Assembly: GCA_030295235.1 (NCBI GenBank)
Contig: AP026162.1
Coordinates: 1,860,001-1,924,000, forward strand
DNA: 64,000 bases
Direction of reading: 5' to 3'
Source of the DNA: Fistulifera solaris
Lineage: Eukaryota > Bacillariophyta > Bacillariophyceae > Naviculales > Stauroneidaceae
Shown here piece by piece: positions 34,426-45,119 of the stretch. Numbering within the stretch: position 1 is the first letter of the stretch; each line of letters starts with the position of its first letter. Under the pieces are notes generated by a model. It had not been told where the DNA came from, made no database searches, and worked only from the letters and a program-made list of their open reading frames with translations. The position numbers were made by a program, and so were the translations under genes.

Positions 34426-34900
34426 TCATTTTTCGTCCGTGTTCGAAAAAGATCCATCTTCGTGGATGTCGCCTCGATACTCAATCACTATACCTTCGAA
34501 GTGTATATTACTTTTTTCGACTGAAACCATCTCGCCGGTCCCGTAAAAATTGACACCCTCCATTTCAATGAAACTCACACGGAGTCTTCAACATAGACGA
34601 TGAGGAAGCACGTAACTTTAGTCCAAAGCTTGACTTTATGAAAGAATCGCTATGACAATTTCTAGGAAAAGCCTTCTCTTCTATCAACGTGCAATTTTTG
34701 TCCCGAACTCTTGTTTTGTCCTTAACCCTAATTTGACTAGCCGGCGGAGGAGTTTTCCGAGGCGCTGACTCCGTTTCGCATTTTCTGACTTTGTTCATTG
34801 TGATGTTTCGATCCAATTTCGATGTAATCAAGGGCTCACAAATAATGTAAAGACGTATGCTTCTTTGACGCGTAGAGAGATCCTTCGAGAGCGCTATCAT
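34426..34900 (-). CDS. unrecognised small protein, two exons
   Basis: Tentative 138-residue protein. Exon 1 is 34900-34579 and exon 2 is 34520-34426, with a 58-nt intron (GTGAGT...TTTCAG) close in length to other introns here; the joined CDS is divisible by three. Exon 1 is Lys/Arg/Ser-rich (SQIRVKDKTRVRDKN), exon 2 encodes strand-like sequence (NIHFEGIVIEYRGDIHEDG). An alternative without splicing uses a start at 34560 for exon 2 alone, or a one-base change that joins the frames directly. ATG at 34798 is another possible start. It is divergent from the cryptochrome gene with under 200 bp between the starts. Confidence 0.4.
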
Positions 34901-35078
34901 TGTCTTTCATTACTTCGCAGTGCAGTGAACGGCGAACACACAATTGATCATTCGTGACCTTTCTCATTATTTCATCATTGTCGGGTGGGTCCTGCTGCAC
35001 CAGTTCCTCCCATCGGTTCGGGGATTTGTTTACTACAAGAGACGCTCTTTCAGTTCTACCACTTCTACGCTGCTCAAC

Positions 35079-36945
35079 ATGCACGACGTCAGTATCCACT
35101 GGTATCGAAATGGTCTCCGATTTCATGACAATCCGACCTTGCTCGATGCTTGTCAGCAATCGAAAACCATGCTACCACTCTATGTAATCGATCCAGAAGT
35201 TCCCTTTGCACAGACACAAGGCCTCCGACCCGCATGTATTCGTGCTAATTTCGTTATGGAATCTATTCAAGAAGTCGATAAAAAATTACGAAACATGAAC
35301 AGTCAAATGATCGTCATCTTGGGGAAACCGAAGCAGGTAATTCCGGAAGTTGTGGCGCTTTTCGGTGCTTCGGCATTGTACTATGAGCAGGAAGCGGCCG
35401 CCCCGATTCGCAAAGCGGACGCAGAAATCTTGCAGGAGCTCAAAAGCAAGGTGGGGAAGGATTGTGATTGCAAGGGTTACCCCACTCATTCGTTGCATCC
35501 GATGGAACTGTATCTATCCAAATGCAAAGGCAATGTCGCGCCATCCTCGTACGGGGCGTTCACGAAGATTTTTAACAACCTCAAAGTACCGAAAGAAGTG
35601 GAGGAAGTGACACAAGTGCCTCCATTACCGGAGGATGCATTGCGTAAGCTGAAGGACAAATTTGGAGAGCAATTTCGGATGCCGACGTTAGAAGACTTGG
35701 GTTATGAGAATACCAAAGAGAAGCTGAAGAATCGTGCAAAAGGTGGGATTGATTTTATTGGAGGAGAAGACGCTGGTTTGAAACTGCTTCGATATATGAT
35801 GAGTCGCAAACAGTGGGTTGCCACCTTTGAAAAACCGAACACCAGCCCAAATGCTCTTAAGGTCGATACAACTGGATTGAGTCCTTGTAAGTTTGTTTTG
35901 GATCATGCTTGAAAGGATTTTGCGTATGACTAACATGACATATAGATGTGAAGCACGGATGTGTATCGCCTCGGACATTCTACCACGAATTATCAAAAGT
36001 CTACGCCCAGTTCAACTCGAAGGAAATCTCGAAGCCACCTGTATCCTTGCATGGGCAGTTGATGTGGCGAGAATACAATTATCTGATGGGCTACAGCACT
36101 CCAAACTTTCATCAAATGGCGGATAATCCTGTCATGCGACAAATCCCATGGGACGACGATCCTCAGCTTTTGAGTGTATGGGAAAACTCGCAGACGGGAT
36201 ATCCTTTTATCGACGCACTCATGACCCAGTTTCGCGAAACAGGATTTCTTCATCATCTCGGACGACACGCAGTAGCTTGCTTCTTAACAAGAGGCGACCT
36301 TTGGCAGAGTTGGGAGAAAGGTGCGGAAGTCTTCGAGTATTATTTGGTTGATGCCGATTGGTCGATTAACAATTTCAACTGGCAATGTAAGTTTTGGTTG
36401 TTTCAGAAAGCATCATTCTTCATCTAAAAAGCTCCTTTCTCTGACTTATGTGGTTATTTACAGGGTTGTCTTGCTCGGCGCACTTTTACCAGTATTTTCG
36501 ATGCTATAGTCCGGTGGCGTTCGGTACGTGCCTTGCTTCTCGTGTCGCTATGACTGCCGCCGCGTGTGGACCTTCCTAACACAGTCGTATCGTTTCAATA
36601 GGCAAGAAGACTGATCCTGATGGCACTTATATCAGGAAGTGGCTTCCCATGTTCAAGGATATGCCGTCGAAATTTATTTACGAGCCATGGGAGGCTCCCT
36701 TGGCGGTGCAGGAGAAATGCGGTGTCATCATCGGAAAGGATTACCCTTATCCGATCGTTGATCATAAGATCGTTAGCAAAGATAACATGAGTAGAATGAA
36801 GGAAGCGTACGATTCTCAGAAAAACGGTCTGCCCATGCCGGAATCACAACCTGTGGAAACGAATGAAAAGCGTATCACTTTCGCCGATTCTTCCAACTCG
36901 GACGACGCGTCACATGAACCAGATAGCAAGCGCAGGAAGAAATAA
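35079..36945 (+). CDS. CPF1: cryptochrome/(6-4) photolyase family protein, CPF1-like
   Basis: Blue-light flavoprotein of 550 residues: repairs (6-4) photoproducts and, in diatoms, also acts as a light-dependent transcription regulator. Exons: 35079-35886, 35946-36386, 36464-36523, 36602-36945. The photolyase antenna domain starts at HWYRNGLRFHDNP. The FAD domain contains TGYPFIDALMTQ, the two (6-4)-type catalytic histidines in HHLGRHAVACF, and DADWSINNFNW with Asn opposite flavin N5. The segment WLSCSAHFYQYF...YSPVAFGKKTDP is diagnostic of the animal-like/(6-4) group and excludes DASH and CPD types. The C-terminal tail is Lys-rich (SKRRKK), a likely nuclear signal. The ATG at 35079 is the first of the frame and sits directly before the domain. 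Ordinary splice sites, no frame break. Confidence 0.92.
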
Positions 36946-37091
36946 GAAGGCATTGCTCACTCCGCTAAGCACGTGATTTACTTATATTTATAGATAAATT
37001 TCATTAGCAATTATCTTGTCAGTTTGGCATTTCAATATCCTAGTCTCCTTCTTTGTGAACTAAAAATGTATGTTGTAATACAGCAAACAGC

Positions 37092-37511
37092 TCACCAGCC
37101 GTCATCGGCATCTTCTAACGCCTTTCTCTTGGCTTCTTCTGATACTTCAAACGACTCCCCTGTTTTACCCGTTTGCCTCAAAGCATTTTCCAGCTGTGCG
37201 GTTAGAGAACCTAGATCGTCGACGGAAGACACTTCGACATCTTCCAACAGCCCTCCAGCGATTCGAGTACTCATAGACTCCGAAAGACCGCCTCCTCGTT
37301 CTTTCGCTCGTTCACCTTGCTGTTCCGTGAATGCAACCAAGCCGATCCCAAATGCCAATCCCCCAACACCGACTGCCGCTCCGAGAAGAACGTTTTGGTC
37401 GACCATGTGCAAAGAAGTGGTCGATCGAGGCGACGGGGACGGAAGAACGGCGTAACCCGACGCACTGGAAATAAAGGCGCATACTGTGATAACTTTTCCC
37501 ACGAGAGTCAT
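37092..37511 (-). CDS. small plastid-type membrane protein, unknown function
   Basis: A 139-residue protein. It starts with a signal peptide (MTLVGKVITVCAFISSASG) followed by YAVLPSPSPRS. The site ASG-YAV resembles the ASA-FAP motif of secondary-plastid targeting, with Tyr in place of Phe, which is tolerated. A second hydrophobic segment (NVLLGAAVGVGGLAFGIGLVAF) would be a transmembrane helix in the mature protein. The rest is hydrophilic and Glu-rich. I infer a plastid membrane location. An upstream in-frame extension to 37595 lacks an ATG of its own and would mask the signal peptide. No family is recognised. Confidence 0.65.
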   Translation of the reverse strand: MTLVGKVITVCAFISSASGYAVLPSPSPRSTTSLHMVDQNVLLGAAVGVGGLAFGIGLVAFTEQQGERAKERGGGLSESMSTRIAGGLLEDVEVSSVDDLGSLTAQLENALRQTGKTGESFEVSEEAKRKALEDADDGW

Positions 37512-38002
37512 AATTGCGTGTTTATTGCTCGGCGATTTTGAAACACAGCTTTTGTTTTGAAAGAAAGGGCTCGTCCGGCTTTTTGTTGTTATCATGGTTG
37601 CGGTTTGCGGCTATGTCGATTTTACATACGTGTTTCAATACTGCGAGACTGCGAGACTGCGAGTGAGTCAGTCACCAAAATGAGATGCGGTACCTATGCG
37701 ACATGAAGGTAAAGGACAACAACGTCCTTGATTAGAATAGGGACGTTCGTACCAGGTAATAAACTTTGGCGCTCCAGTCTTTCTTTAGTCTACTCTAGAA
37801 CATTCTTCTCAAAATCGTAAAACCATTTTTCTTCACCCATAAAGGAGTGATACAACCTCAACTGATGAACATCATTTTACATGCTCCCAGTGCACAAGTT
37901 CGACGACCTAAGACGCAGCCATGACAATTAAGACAGCTAATGTTACTATTTCTTATATCAAACAATAGAAGGACAAAGCTAAGCATGTGCGACAACGGAG
38001 AC
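37512..38002. other. intergenic region
   Basis: About 490 bp upstream of the small plastid-type gene. A short tandem GCGAGACT repetition occurs near 37643-37662. No gene is visible. Confidence 0.4.
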
Positions 38003-38869
38003 TCACTCGACGTACAGAACTCTCCCTCCACTCATGGTAATTGTTTGACTGATCTGATCTCGCCTCCATCGTTCTGGTTTGTGACTCACAATCGCGACGA
38101 GCGCTCCCGTCGCTTGTACTAGTGTCCATAAACCTTGCTGTACGGCTTGTATAACTGTTGAAGTCTCGGTATCCATCCACTCGTCTAGCAATAAAATCGG
38201 TGCTGGAAGAAGAATTTTATCATCCTCAGTCCGTCGAATGTCGCTAGAGCAGCTACTCTGGAAACAGGCCAAAAGTAGTGCGAAACGGTACGTTTCCGAA
38301 GGCGAAAGCTCCGAGGGCTTTCTTTGAAGCCAGTCGTCGGCTTGGCCATCTTGTAAACCCAAGTAGTTAGCGAAGAACGAGGTGATTTCTGCACGAATAG
38401 TCTTATCAATCGGATCTCCATTCAAAGACCACTGTCGATCAATTACTTCTTTTATTCGCAGACGATCTTCATACGGAGGTTTTTGATCGAGATAGATGGG
38501 TTTTGCAGGTGGACAATCCGGTCTTGATACTAGTGTAACAGTTCCAGTGGCGGTTCCACCAGTCGTAGCTGATTGTCCTCTTTGATTCAAAATAGCCTTG
38601 AGTAACGTCGACTTCCCACTTGAAGAAGCCCCTCGAATGAAGCAGAACTCCCTCAAAGATACATTAATGTTGTCGAGCGCTCTTTCTCGGTATGGAACCG
38701 ACGAAAGAAATCGGCGTTGCCATGTGAGAGGGAACGAGAGGGTGAAATTCTCGATCTCGACAGGAGAAGGATGAAATTGGACGCGGGCGCGTACAGTGGA
38801 AAGAGCCTTGCCAAGAGAGACTAAAGCAAAGAGATATATGCTTGCACTTAAAACGAAGATCCTCTTCAT
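38003..38869 (-). CDS. soluble ABC ATPase with N-terminal signal peptide
   Basis: A 288-residue single ABC nucleotide-binding domain with no transmembrane domain apart from the N-terminal hydrophobic leader (IFVLSASIYLFALVSLGKALS). Walker A is GASSSGKST, the signature is degenerate (PSELSPSETYRFALLLA), Walker B is PILLLDEWMD with Trp in place of the usual Ala/Pro, and the switch His is in IVSHKPERW. A leader on a soluble ABC ATPase suggests import into the ER or plastid, where it would pair with a separate membrane subunit as bacterial-type ABC systems do. Lack of an ASAFAP-like motif leaves the compartment open. The start ATG is at 38869. Confidence 0.7.
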   Translation of the reverse strand: MKRIFVLSASIYLFALVSLGKALSTVRARVQFHPSPVEIENFTLSFPLTWQRRFLSSVPYRERALDNINVSLREFCFIRGASSSGKSTLLKAILNQRGQSATTGGTATGTVTLVSRPDCPPAKPIYLDQKPPYEDRLRIKEVIDRQWSLNGDPIDKTIRAEITSFFANYLGLQDGQADDWLQRKPSELSPSETYRFALLLACFQSSCSSDIRRTEDDKILLPAPILLLDEWMDTETSTVIQAVQQGLWTLVQATGALVAIVSHKPERWRRDQISQTITMSGGRVLYVE

Positions 38870-38965
38870 CCCATTAATTTGTTGCTGATGTTAACCAAAA
38901 CTGCCCCTCTTTTTTCTATTTTTTGAAGTGCGGCCATTTTTACTATAGACCTGAATTGTTGGTTC

Positions 38966-39385
38966 AACGACGCCACGACTGCATTTCAGTCATGAGTAAT
39001 GAGTTATTAATTTTGAATATTAGTAGACTTCTACTCACCTTTCATTCGTTTTCCTCTCATGGTCAATGCATAGTCGTTATGGCGATGCAACTACCGCTAC
39101 AGTAGAAGCATTTTGCAATGTACACGTCGTATCCTTACAACGAAAAACGATGCGGATTGTCTTCTCTCATAACTACTATAGATCCGGATGTAGGCGACCT
39201 TTTATCATGACTGCATTTCATGCATGAGTTGTGATTTATTCAAGTTAACATCCTTTCGTTCTCTTTTGGTCGTATTTGTGATGCAACTGCCATCAGTAGC
39301 ATGCACAATACACGCCTTTAATCCTTACGGCAAAATACGGTGCAAATTGTCCTCTTCCAATACTGCATGTAGTAGCTAGGGACCA
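38966..39385. repeat. diverged direct repeat, two units
   Basis: Unit 1 begins about 38966 and unit 2 about 39206. Shared blocks occur in the same order: GACTGCATTTCA-GCATGAGT-like start, CTTTCATTCG/CCTTTCGTTC, GATGCAACTRCC, CAATRYACACG, ATCCTTACRRC, and GATTGTC/AATTGTC before the end. Spacing differs by insertions and deletions. The repeat is non-coding and degenerate. Confidence 0.55.
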
Positions 39386-39435
39386 AAGTCGCAGTCCAGT
39401 AAATTTCTTCTCTCCGACGAATGACGAAGTGACAT

Positions 39436-39443
39436 TGACGTCA
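39436..39443. promoter_or_regulatory. palindromic CRE (TGACGTCA)
   Basis: A perfect eight-base TGACGTCA, the high-affinity site of CREB/ATF-type bZIP dimers, 174 bp upstream of the ATG at 39617. A TGACG half site precedes it at 39422-39426. Confidence 0.45.
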
Positions 39444-39616
39444 TTACCTGGTACTGACCGTTGCGACCCGAGGAGGAAAAAAAGGCGACGATGATGAATG
39501 AACACGCAGAATGATGACTATAAATTAATACTCGTTAGGCTTGTAAAGGTGCTAGCAAACACACTGTTGCTTCTCCGTTTCCTATTCCTGGATTACTCTG
39601 CCGACGACGCAAAAGA

Positions 39617-42414
39617 ATGAAAAGCGACGAGGAAATTCTCTTGTTTGGTCTGTTCTCGTTGTCCACACATCGAGACCATCACATCATAGATGCGCCAACG
39701 TACTTTCATTATGAGGCAGAGATTGCAGCTATATCAATCTTCTTCTTTCGATCAACTGTTGTTCACTCGCGGGAGAATCGATTCATAAGCTATTTGATAG
39801 CCATCTTTTTGGCTTGCCTGGCTTACTCAAAAAAGCCTTTCAGCTTGATTCTGGCAGCCGAGACTTTTTCCTACGCAGCCTCATGGTTGCTACTGTACAA
39901 GCCCAAATGGCTGCAAAACAAAAACATTCTGATCAAAGCGCTAGCTCTCATAGCGAGTGCTGTGCTATCGTGGCTTCTTTCAAAAATCGTACTGGAGTTC
40001 ATATCCCTGCCCGATGTTCCAGCAAAGGAGGCAAATGATGGAATTGTCATGAATTTGATTAATTCGTGGTTCCCTGTAGACGAACTGCGAGCGGCTTACA
40101 ACATCATGCTCGCCTTTGCACATCCCAAAGTTCTGCAGTCGCAGCTAGCGCACCTATTCTTTGTGACCTTTCATATCCAAGTCGGAATGGGATTTCTCGG
40201 TATCGGCTTCTTACTTGAGGAACAATCAAGAAGAAACATGTTGATTCGTCTGGATGTAGAGCCATCGACGAAAAGCGATGGCGCCAAAATCAAAGAGTCA
40301 AAGCCGGAAAACGGTTCACCCGATGGCAAAGTCGATACAGCCAAGATGGCTCGGGCGCGTCGCTATCAGAAAGGAGCTGGGCCCTTTATTCTGTTCATTG
40401 CGCTTCCCTATATGTTCCAAATAATTGTGTATGGGAACATTAACCGATTTGCATTCACTTGTTTGGAACAAGATCTGCATCGCACTGTGCGTCTCAACGA
40501 TTTGTTCGACAATGACAGCAACTTGGCAGCCATGGCTCAGTCTGACAATGCCGTTTCTCCAGAGAGTAAGCGAGATAGCAGGTTTGTTATCGACTTAATA
40601 ACGCTGCGCTAACAATTTTTCTTTCGATCTGCAGCCTTCGCAAATTCCATGACGTCGGTCGTTGATAAGGCTTACGATATTATCAACCGCAAGCTTTTTA
40701 GTCTACCGAAAGTGTTGCTGTTGCCGGGCGTTATGACCAGACAACCAATGCTGATGGTACAAGTGTTCCCCTTCATTTTCCTTTCTGACTGGATCAAAGC
40801 GTCATTGGTTTCGTACATGACTTCCGCCATTGAATCGCTAAGGAAGGAAACGATGGAAATTCGAGCAGTACGAACCAAAGTTGAATCGTTTGATCTCAAA
40901 AATGCTGAGTTACTTCAACGATCTGGGCCGGGCGCATCAGCTTTCACGCAGAGTCGTTGGGAAGAGCTTACCGTAAGAATTCAGAAACGCGATAATGTCG
41001 CTGATCTGATTAGCCGCTCGAAAGCCTTCTTCGCGTTCATGCAGCGCAACTTCGTCTTTACCGTACTAATCGACTGCGCTTTGGCATCACTAATGGCGGT
41101 CGGAAAAATCATTTCGGCGGAAATATTCGTGTTTTCTCGTGCTATTGAAGATGCTGTTGACATGGTACTTATTCGAAGCCGCAGCGAAGCTGAATTGGCT
41201 CAAATGTCAACCGACACTGATAAGTTGAAAGAATTGGCTGATCTTTGGGCGAAGCACAGCCACGAAAAAACTCTTTTACCGTGCTCGCTTGCAAGCGCAA
41301 CCGAAGAAAGGAAGCTAATTCTTCGTAACGTACACTACACTCGCGGAACTGCGTCTGTTCGGGCCGATCACGTGGAGCTGGGTCCAGGAGTCTATGCATG
41401 TACGTACTTTCAAGTGCTCTTCCTCTGTCCTCATTCTGTTCAACTCATTTGTTGTTTTATCTGAATCCAGTGACTGGTTCGAATGGCAGTGGAAAGTCGA
41501 CTCTCTTTCGTGTGTTAATGAGTTGCCGTTCGAACGATCAGCCAATTGAACTCCCTACGAGCATCAACTTACTCACCCCCATGGAACCCCTATTGGAAGA
41601 AGACGACGTAATACGGGAAATAAGCTGCACCGAGGCTGACCACGACACTGAAAATGAAGACAATGTGAATGCCACTATTACCGATTCCACCGACGAGTCA
41701 GAATGTGAATACGTCATCGATGCGGCTACAGGAGAGGTGTCCGAAGATACAAAGGCATGTCGCCGCCTTTCCGAAATCCGACCGAACTCTGAGATTCAAC
41801 CTCACCCTCGACTTTCGATTACCATGCCATCCTCGCATGTCGCTGAAATCAGTCAGACATTTTACTGGCCTTTGTACGCCAAGCCAATTGAATGGATTTT
41901 TCACCAGTCTTTTACCGGTGAAGAGAAGGATGCATTGGAAGAGAAAACACGACTTGTGGCAGAGCATCTTCACTCTCTTGACTTCTTCCAGCCAGTTATG
42001 CCGGAGGATCTGAAAGACGACGAAGAGCCTTCCCAAGAAGCGATAACGGAGGCAACTATTCGGCATATTCAAAAAGAACTTCAGGACGAAAAAGAAGATT
42101 GGTTCAGCGATCTCTCTGGAGGACAGAAAAGTAAAGTAGAGCTGGTGAGGAAAGTGTTTCTCCAACAGACTTGTCCCGACTTGCTGTTGATCGACGAAAC
42201 GATGGCTCCCTTGGATCCATCATCCAAAGCACACGTAATGGCAAAACTCAAAGAGTTTTGTAGAAACAGCGTGGTTTTGGTCATTTACCACACGGACGTT
42301 GGACGTGAAGTTGGAGAAGCTGGAAATTCAGTTGAATGTGTTCCATCAAACAATTTCTTCGATTACAATATTCATCTTGACAAAGGAGTTATTCAGATCA
42401 AATCTACATGCTGA
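39617..42414 (+). CDS. ABC half-transporter-like membrane protein
   Basis: Protein of 885 residues from exons 39617-40565, 40635-41399 and 41471-42414; the joined CDS is divisible by three. The N-terminal two thirds contain several hydrophobic helices (for example ALALIASAVLSWLLSKIVL and GAGPFILFIALPYMFQII) with an insert of charged residues near residue 230. The C-terminal third is an ABC nucleotide-binding domain: Walker A GSNGSGKSTL, signature LSGGQKSK, Walker B LLLIDETMAPLD, and a His switch (VIYHTD). Between Walker A and the signature lies an acidic insertion of roughly 150 residues, longer than usual. The layout TMD-NBD is that of a half-transporter, but the membrane part does not match ABCB or ABCD types that I recognise. 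Substrate unknown. Confidence 0.72.
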
Positions 42415-42930
42415 TTTGAGAAGTTATCTGCTTTCAAATAAGTCGATTAGTAGAAAACTTGATTTAGCTAAGTCTTCATTTCTTGTTGGGACTTCAAACA
42501 TCTAGCTAAACTGGTCGTTTACCAAAATCTTTAGTGCGACCGTGCGACTAACTAATTGTGTCGTGTTTGAGCGTGAGTGAGTCGTACTCCGACTAAGACT
42601 CATTCAACATAATACTAAAACTCAATCGTGTCTGCGCCTAAAGGTTCTTTTTAGATGTATTGTCAAATATGACTATAGTCTTTGTAGTCGAAAGGTCATT
42701 TCCGTTGCGTCTTACATGCTTATGTCTCTAATGTAGTATCAATGATTGTGTTGGCGTTAGCTGACCGTTGGGGAGGGCAATAGATTTCTTATGACTTCTC
42801 GTCTCCTTGTCTTTTGCGTCTCGATCGCGCGGAGCAAAATCTTCGACGCGATCCCATTGACTGCATTGACTTTCAACCTTATTACAATATTTTGTGGCGA
42901 AGCTCATAAAATAAACAGACACAGAAGAGA
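42415..42930. other. intergenic region upstream of the NDR kinase
   Basis: About 515 bp with no gene or repeat that I can support. Confidence 0.45.
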
Positions 42931-44897
42931 ATGGCGAGTCATATTGATGAAGATGCTGTTGCAGCCGCAGATAAAGAGATGGAGGAGCGCGCCAACCGCG
43001 CAAAGGAGCTCCTTTCACAGCGTTACGAGGGGCTGAAGAAGAAGCAGGTACGTTTGTCAGCTGAGATTCCAGTGACTTTCTAGTAATCAAACCCGGTATT
43101 CTAACAAAGTCGTTTATGAAGGATCAAAAAAAGCACCGCAAGATGCTGCTGGAGCGTGAAATGGTCGGACTTCCCGAAAACCAAAAGCATGAGCTGCGCA
43201 GCGCTTTGGAGCAGGAGGAAGTTTTAATCGACAAAGAATCCCGGAAAAAGATGTCTGTAGCAGATTTCGAATCACTTGCAGTAATCGGTAGAGGAGCTTT
43301 TGGCGAGGTTCGCTTGGTTCGCCGTAGGGGCAAAATAGATGATCCGCACTTTGGTGAAATTTTCGCGCTAAAGAGCATGAAGAAGGAGATGATGGTCATG
43401 AAGAATCAAGTCCATCACGTGAAAGCGGAACGAGATGTTTTATCCAAAGCAGACACATCTAATCGCTGGCTAACTGTCCTACATTCGAGCTTCTTTGATG
43501 AGACGCACATTTACATGGCTATGGAATTCATGCCGGGCGGTGATTTGATGAGTTTGCTGATCAAAGAAGATACTTTTTCCGAGGAGGTAACTCGATTCTT
43601 CATGGCTGAAGCCGCCTCTGCAATCAGCAGTGTTCATGCTCTCGGCTACATCCATCGCGACATCAAACCGGGTACGTAACGATTCTATTGCATTGTTTCT
43701 GTTAGTTAATGATGCCATTTCTCATACAAATCTCGTCACGTCACGCTCCTTAGACAATATGCTATTGGATGGTAAGTACTGGCAGTAGTCCGTGGGATAG
43801 GGGACGACCTTCTCTGACTCCTTTGTTCTACAATATTAGCTCGTGGGCACTTGAAACTGACAGATTTAGGATTGTGTAAAAGGTAGGAGAAGTCAGTCCC
43901 TCCGAATCACCCGAGAAAGTCCTAGACAGTCTACGAAAAGAGTTGCATGGTGGAGGAGGAATGATTTCCATGGGAGATGTACCAGAGGGTGGAACGGGTC
44001 CGAAGAAGCATCGCTCACAAGGCGATGAGATGGCCATGTCAATCGACGATGGCGACGGAACTCGTCCTGAACCGAGAGACCCAAAATTACGCCGTGAGGT
44101 AAGTTATTTGGATCTTTTGAGAAACGTAGAAGCCGATCTTTCTTATGTCTTTTTGGTTGCGCTTTACAGCTTGCATATTCGACTGTTGGAACGCCTGACT
44201 ACATTGCACCCGAGGTTCTTGCTGCGCAGAATGGTGCATCGGGATATTCGTACACGAGCGCTGTCGACTGGTGGTCCTTAGGAGTCATTATGTTCGAATG
44301 CTTGGTGGGATACACCCCGTTCTACGCCGACGACCCAGTGTCGACCTGCCGAAAGATTCTTCGATGGCGAAAGAGTTTAGAGATGCCAGCAGAGACGAAG
44401 GCGCAATTGTCACCCGAGTGCATTGATTTCTTATCTTGCTTGTTGACCGGGCCGGAATCACGAATCGGTGCTTCGAGAGATGGCACTGAGTTTGAGAATG
44501 GTTTCAAGCGCGTGGTACAGCATCCCTGGTTCCGATCATTCGACTGGGACAATATGCACGAGCGGGAAGGTCCGTTGCTCCCCAGCGGAACCCGTGAGTT
44601 TCCCGAATTGTTGGAGTATCTCAAGTAAGTGGACCACTCAGCTCATGATATTTTTTGTCACGCCATTACACGATTCTCACATGCTAATTTTGTTAAAGAA
44701 CTTGCCCAAAGTCTGATCCCCGTTTCAAGCCTCTAGTTGATCGAGCAACGCAAAACTTTGATACATTTGAAGACTTTGGTTCGGCGATGGACGAGTCCAA
44801 GTCGTTGCGTGTCTTCAAGCACACGCAGTTGGACCAATTCTACAACTACGAGTTTAGACGTGTGCGGAAGCCTCGACTTCCACTACCTGAGATCTGA
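42931..44897 (+). CDS. NDR/LATS-family AGC protein kinase
   Basis: Ser/Thr kinase of about 532 residues, acting with MOB cofactors in Hippo/MEN-type control of cell division and shape. Exons: 42931-43047, 43122-43671, 43754-43771 (18 nt), 43840-44098, 44170-44624, 44699-44897. The N-terminal helical S100B/MOB-binding region is present. Kinase motifs: [24 protein letters not shown] (for DFG) in [10 protein letters not shown], then a long insert typical of NDR kinases before the activation loop [15 protein letters not shown], which keeps the autophosphorylated Ser. The hydrophobic motif reads FYNYEFRR, with Glu518 where NDR kinases have the regulatory Thr. One deficit in the A run 43878-43881 breaks the frame; repaired, the CDS is divisible by three. 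Confidence 0.9.
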
Positions 44898-45119
44898 TGA
44901 GAAACGTATGCTACGTAGCGTAAATTTAGATTGACCAAGTCTAGTACCTCACTAATTTCAACTAATTTATCACCGTATCCCGCGCTGACGTAACTTTTGG
45001 TAGATTGTCATTTCGAAATTCGACCATCAAGGCGTTCTATATTTATAGAGGAAGAAATTTATGATTAGATAACACGCTACGCGGTCTCCGACGGACTCGT
45101 AGCACCACGTTTTGTAAGA

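Larger units (their letters stand above)
38870..39616. other. divergent intergenic region with old duplication
   Basis: Shared upstream region of the soluble ABC ATPase and the membrane ABC protein. It contains a diverged direct repeat (listed separately) and a palindromic CRE at 39436-39443. Small frames here have no support. Confidence 0.5.
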
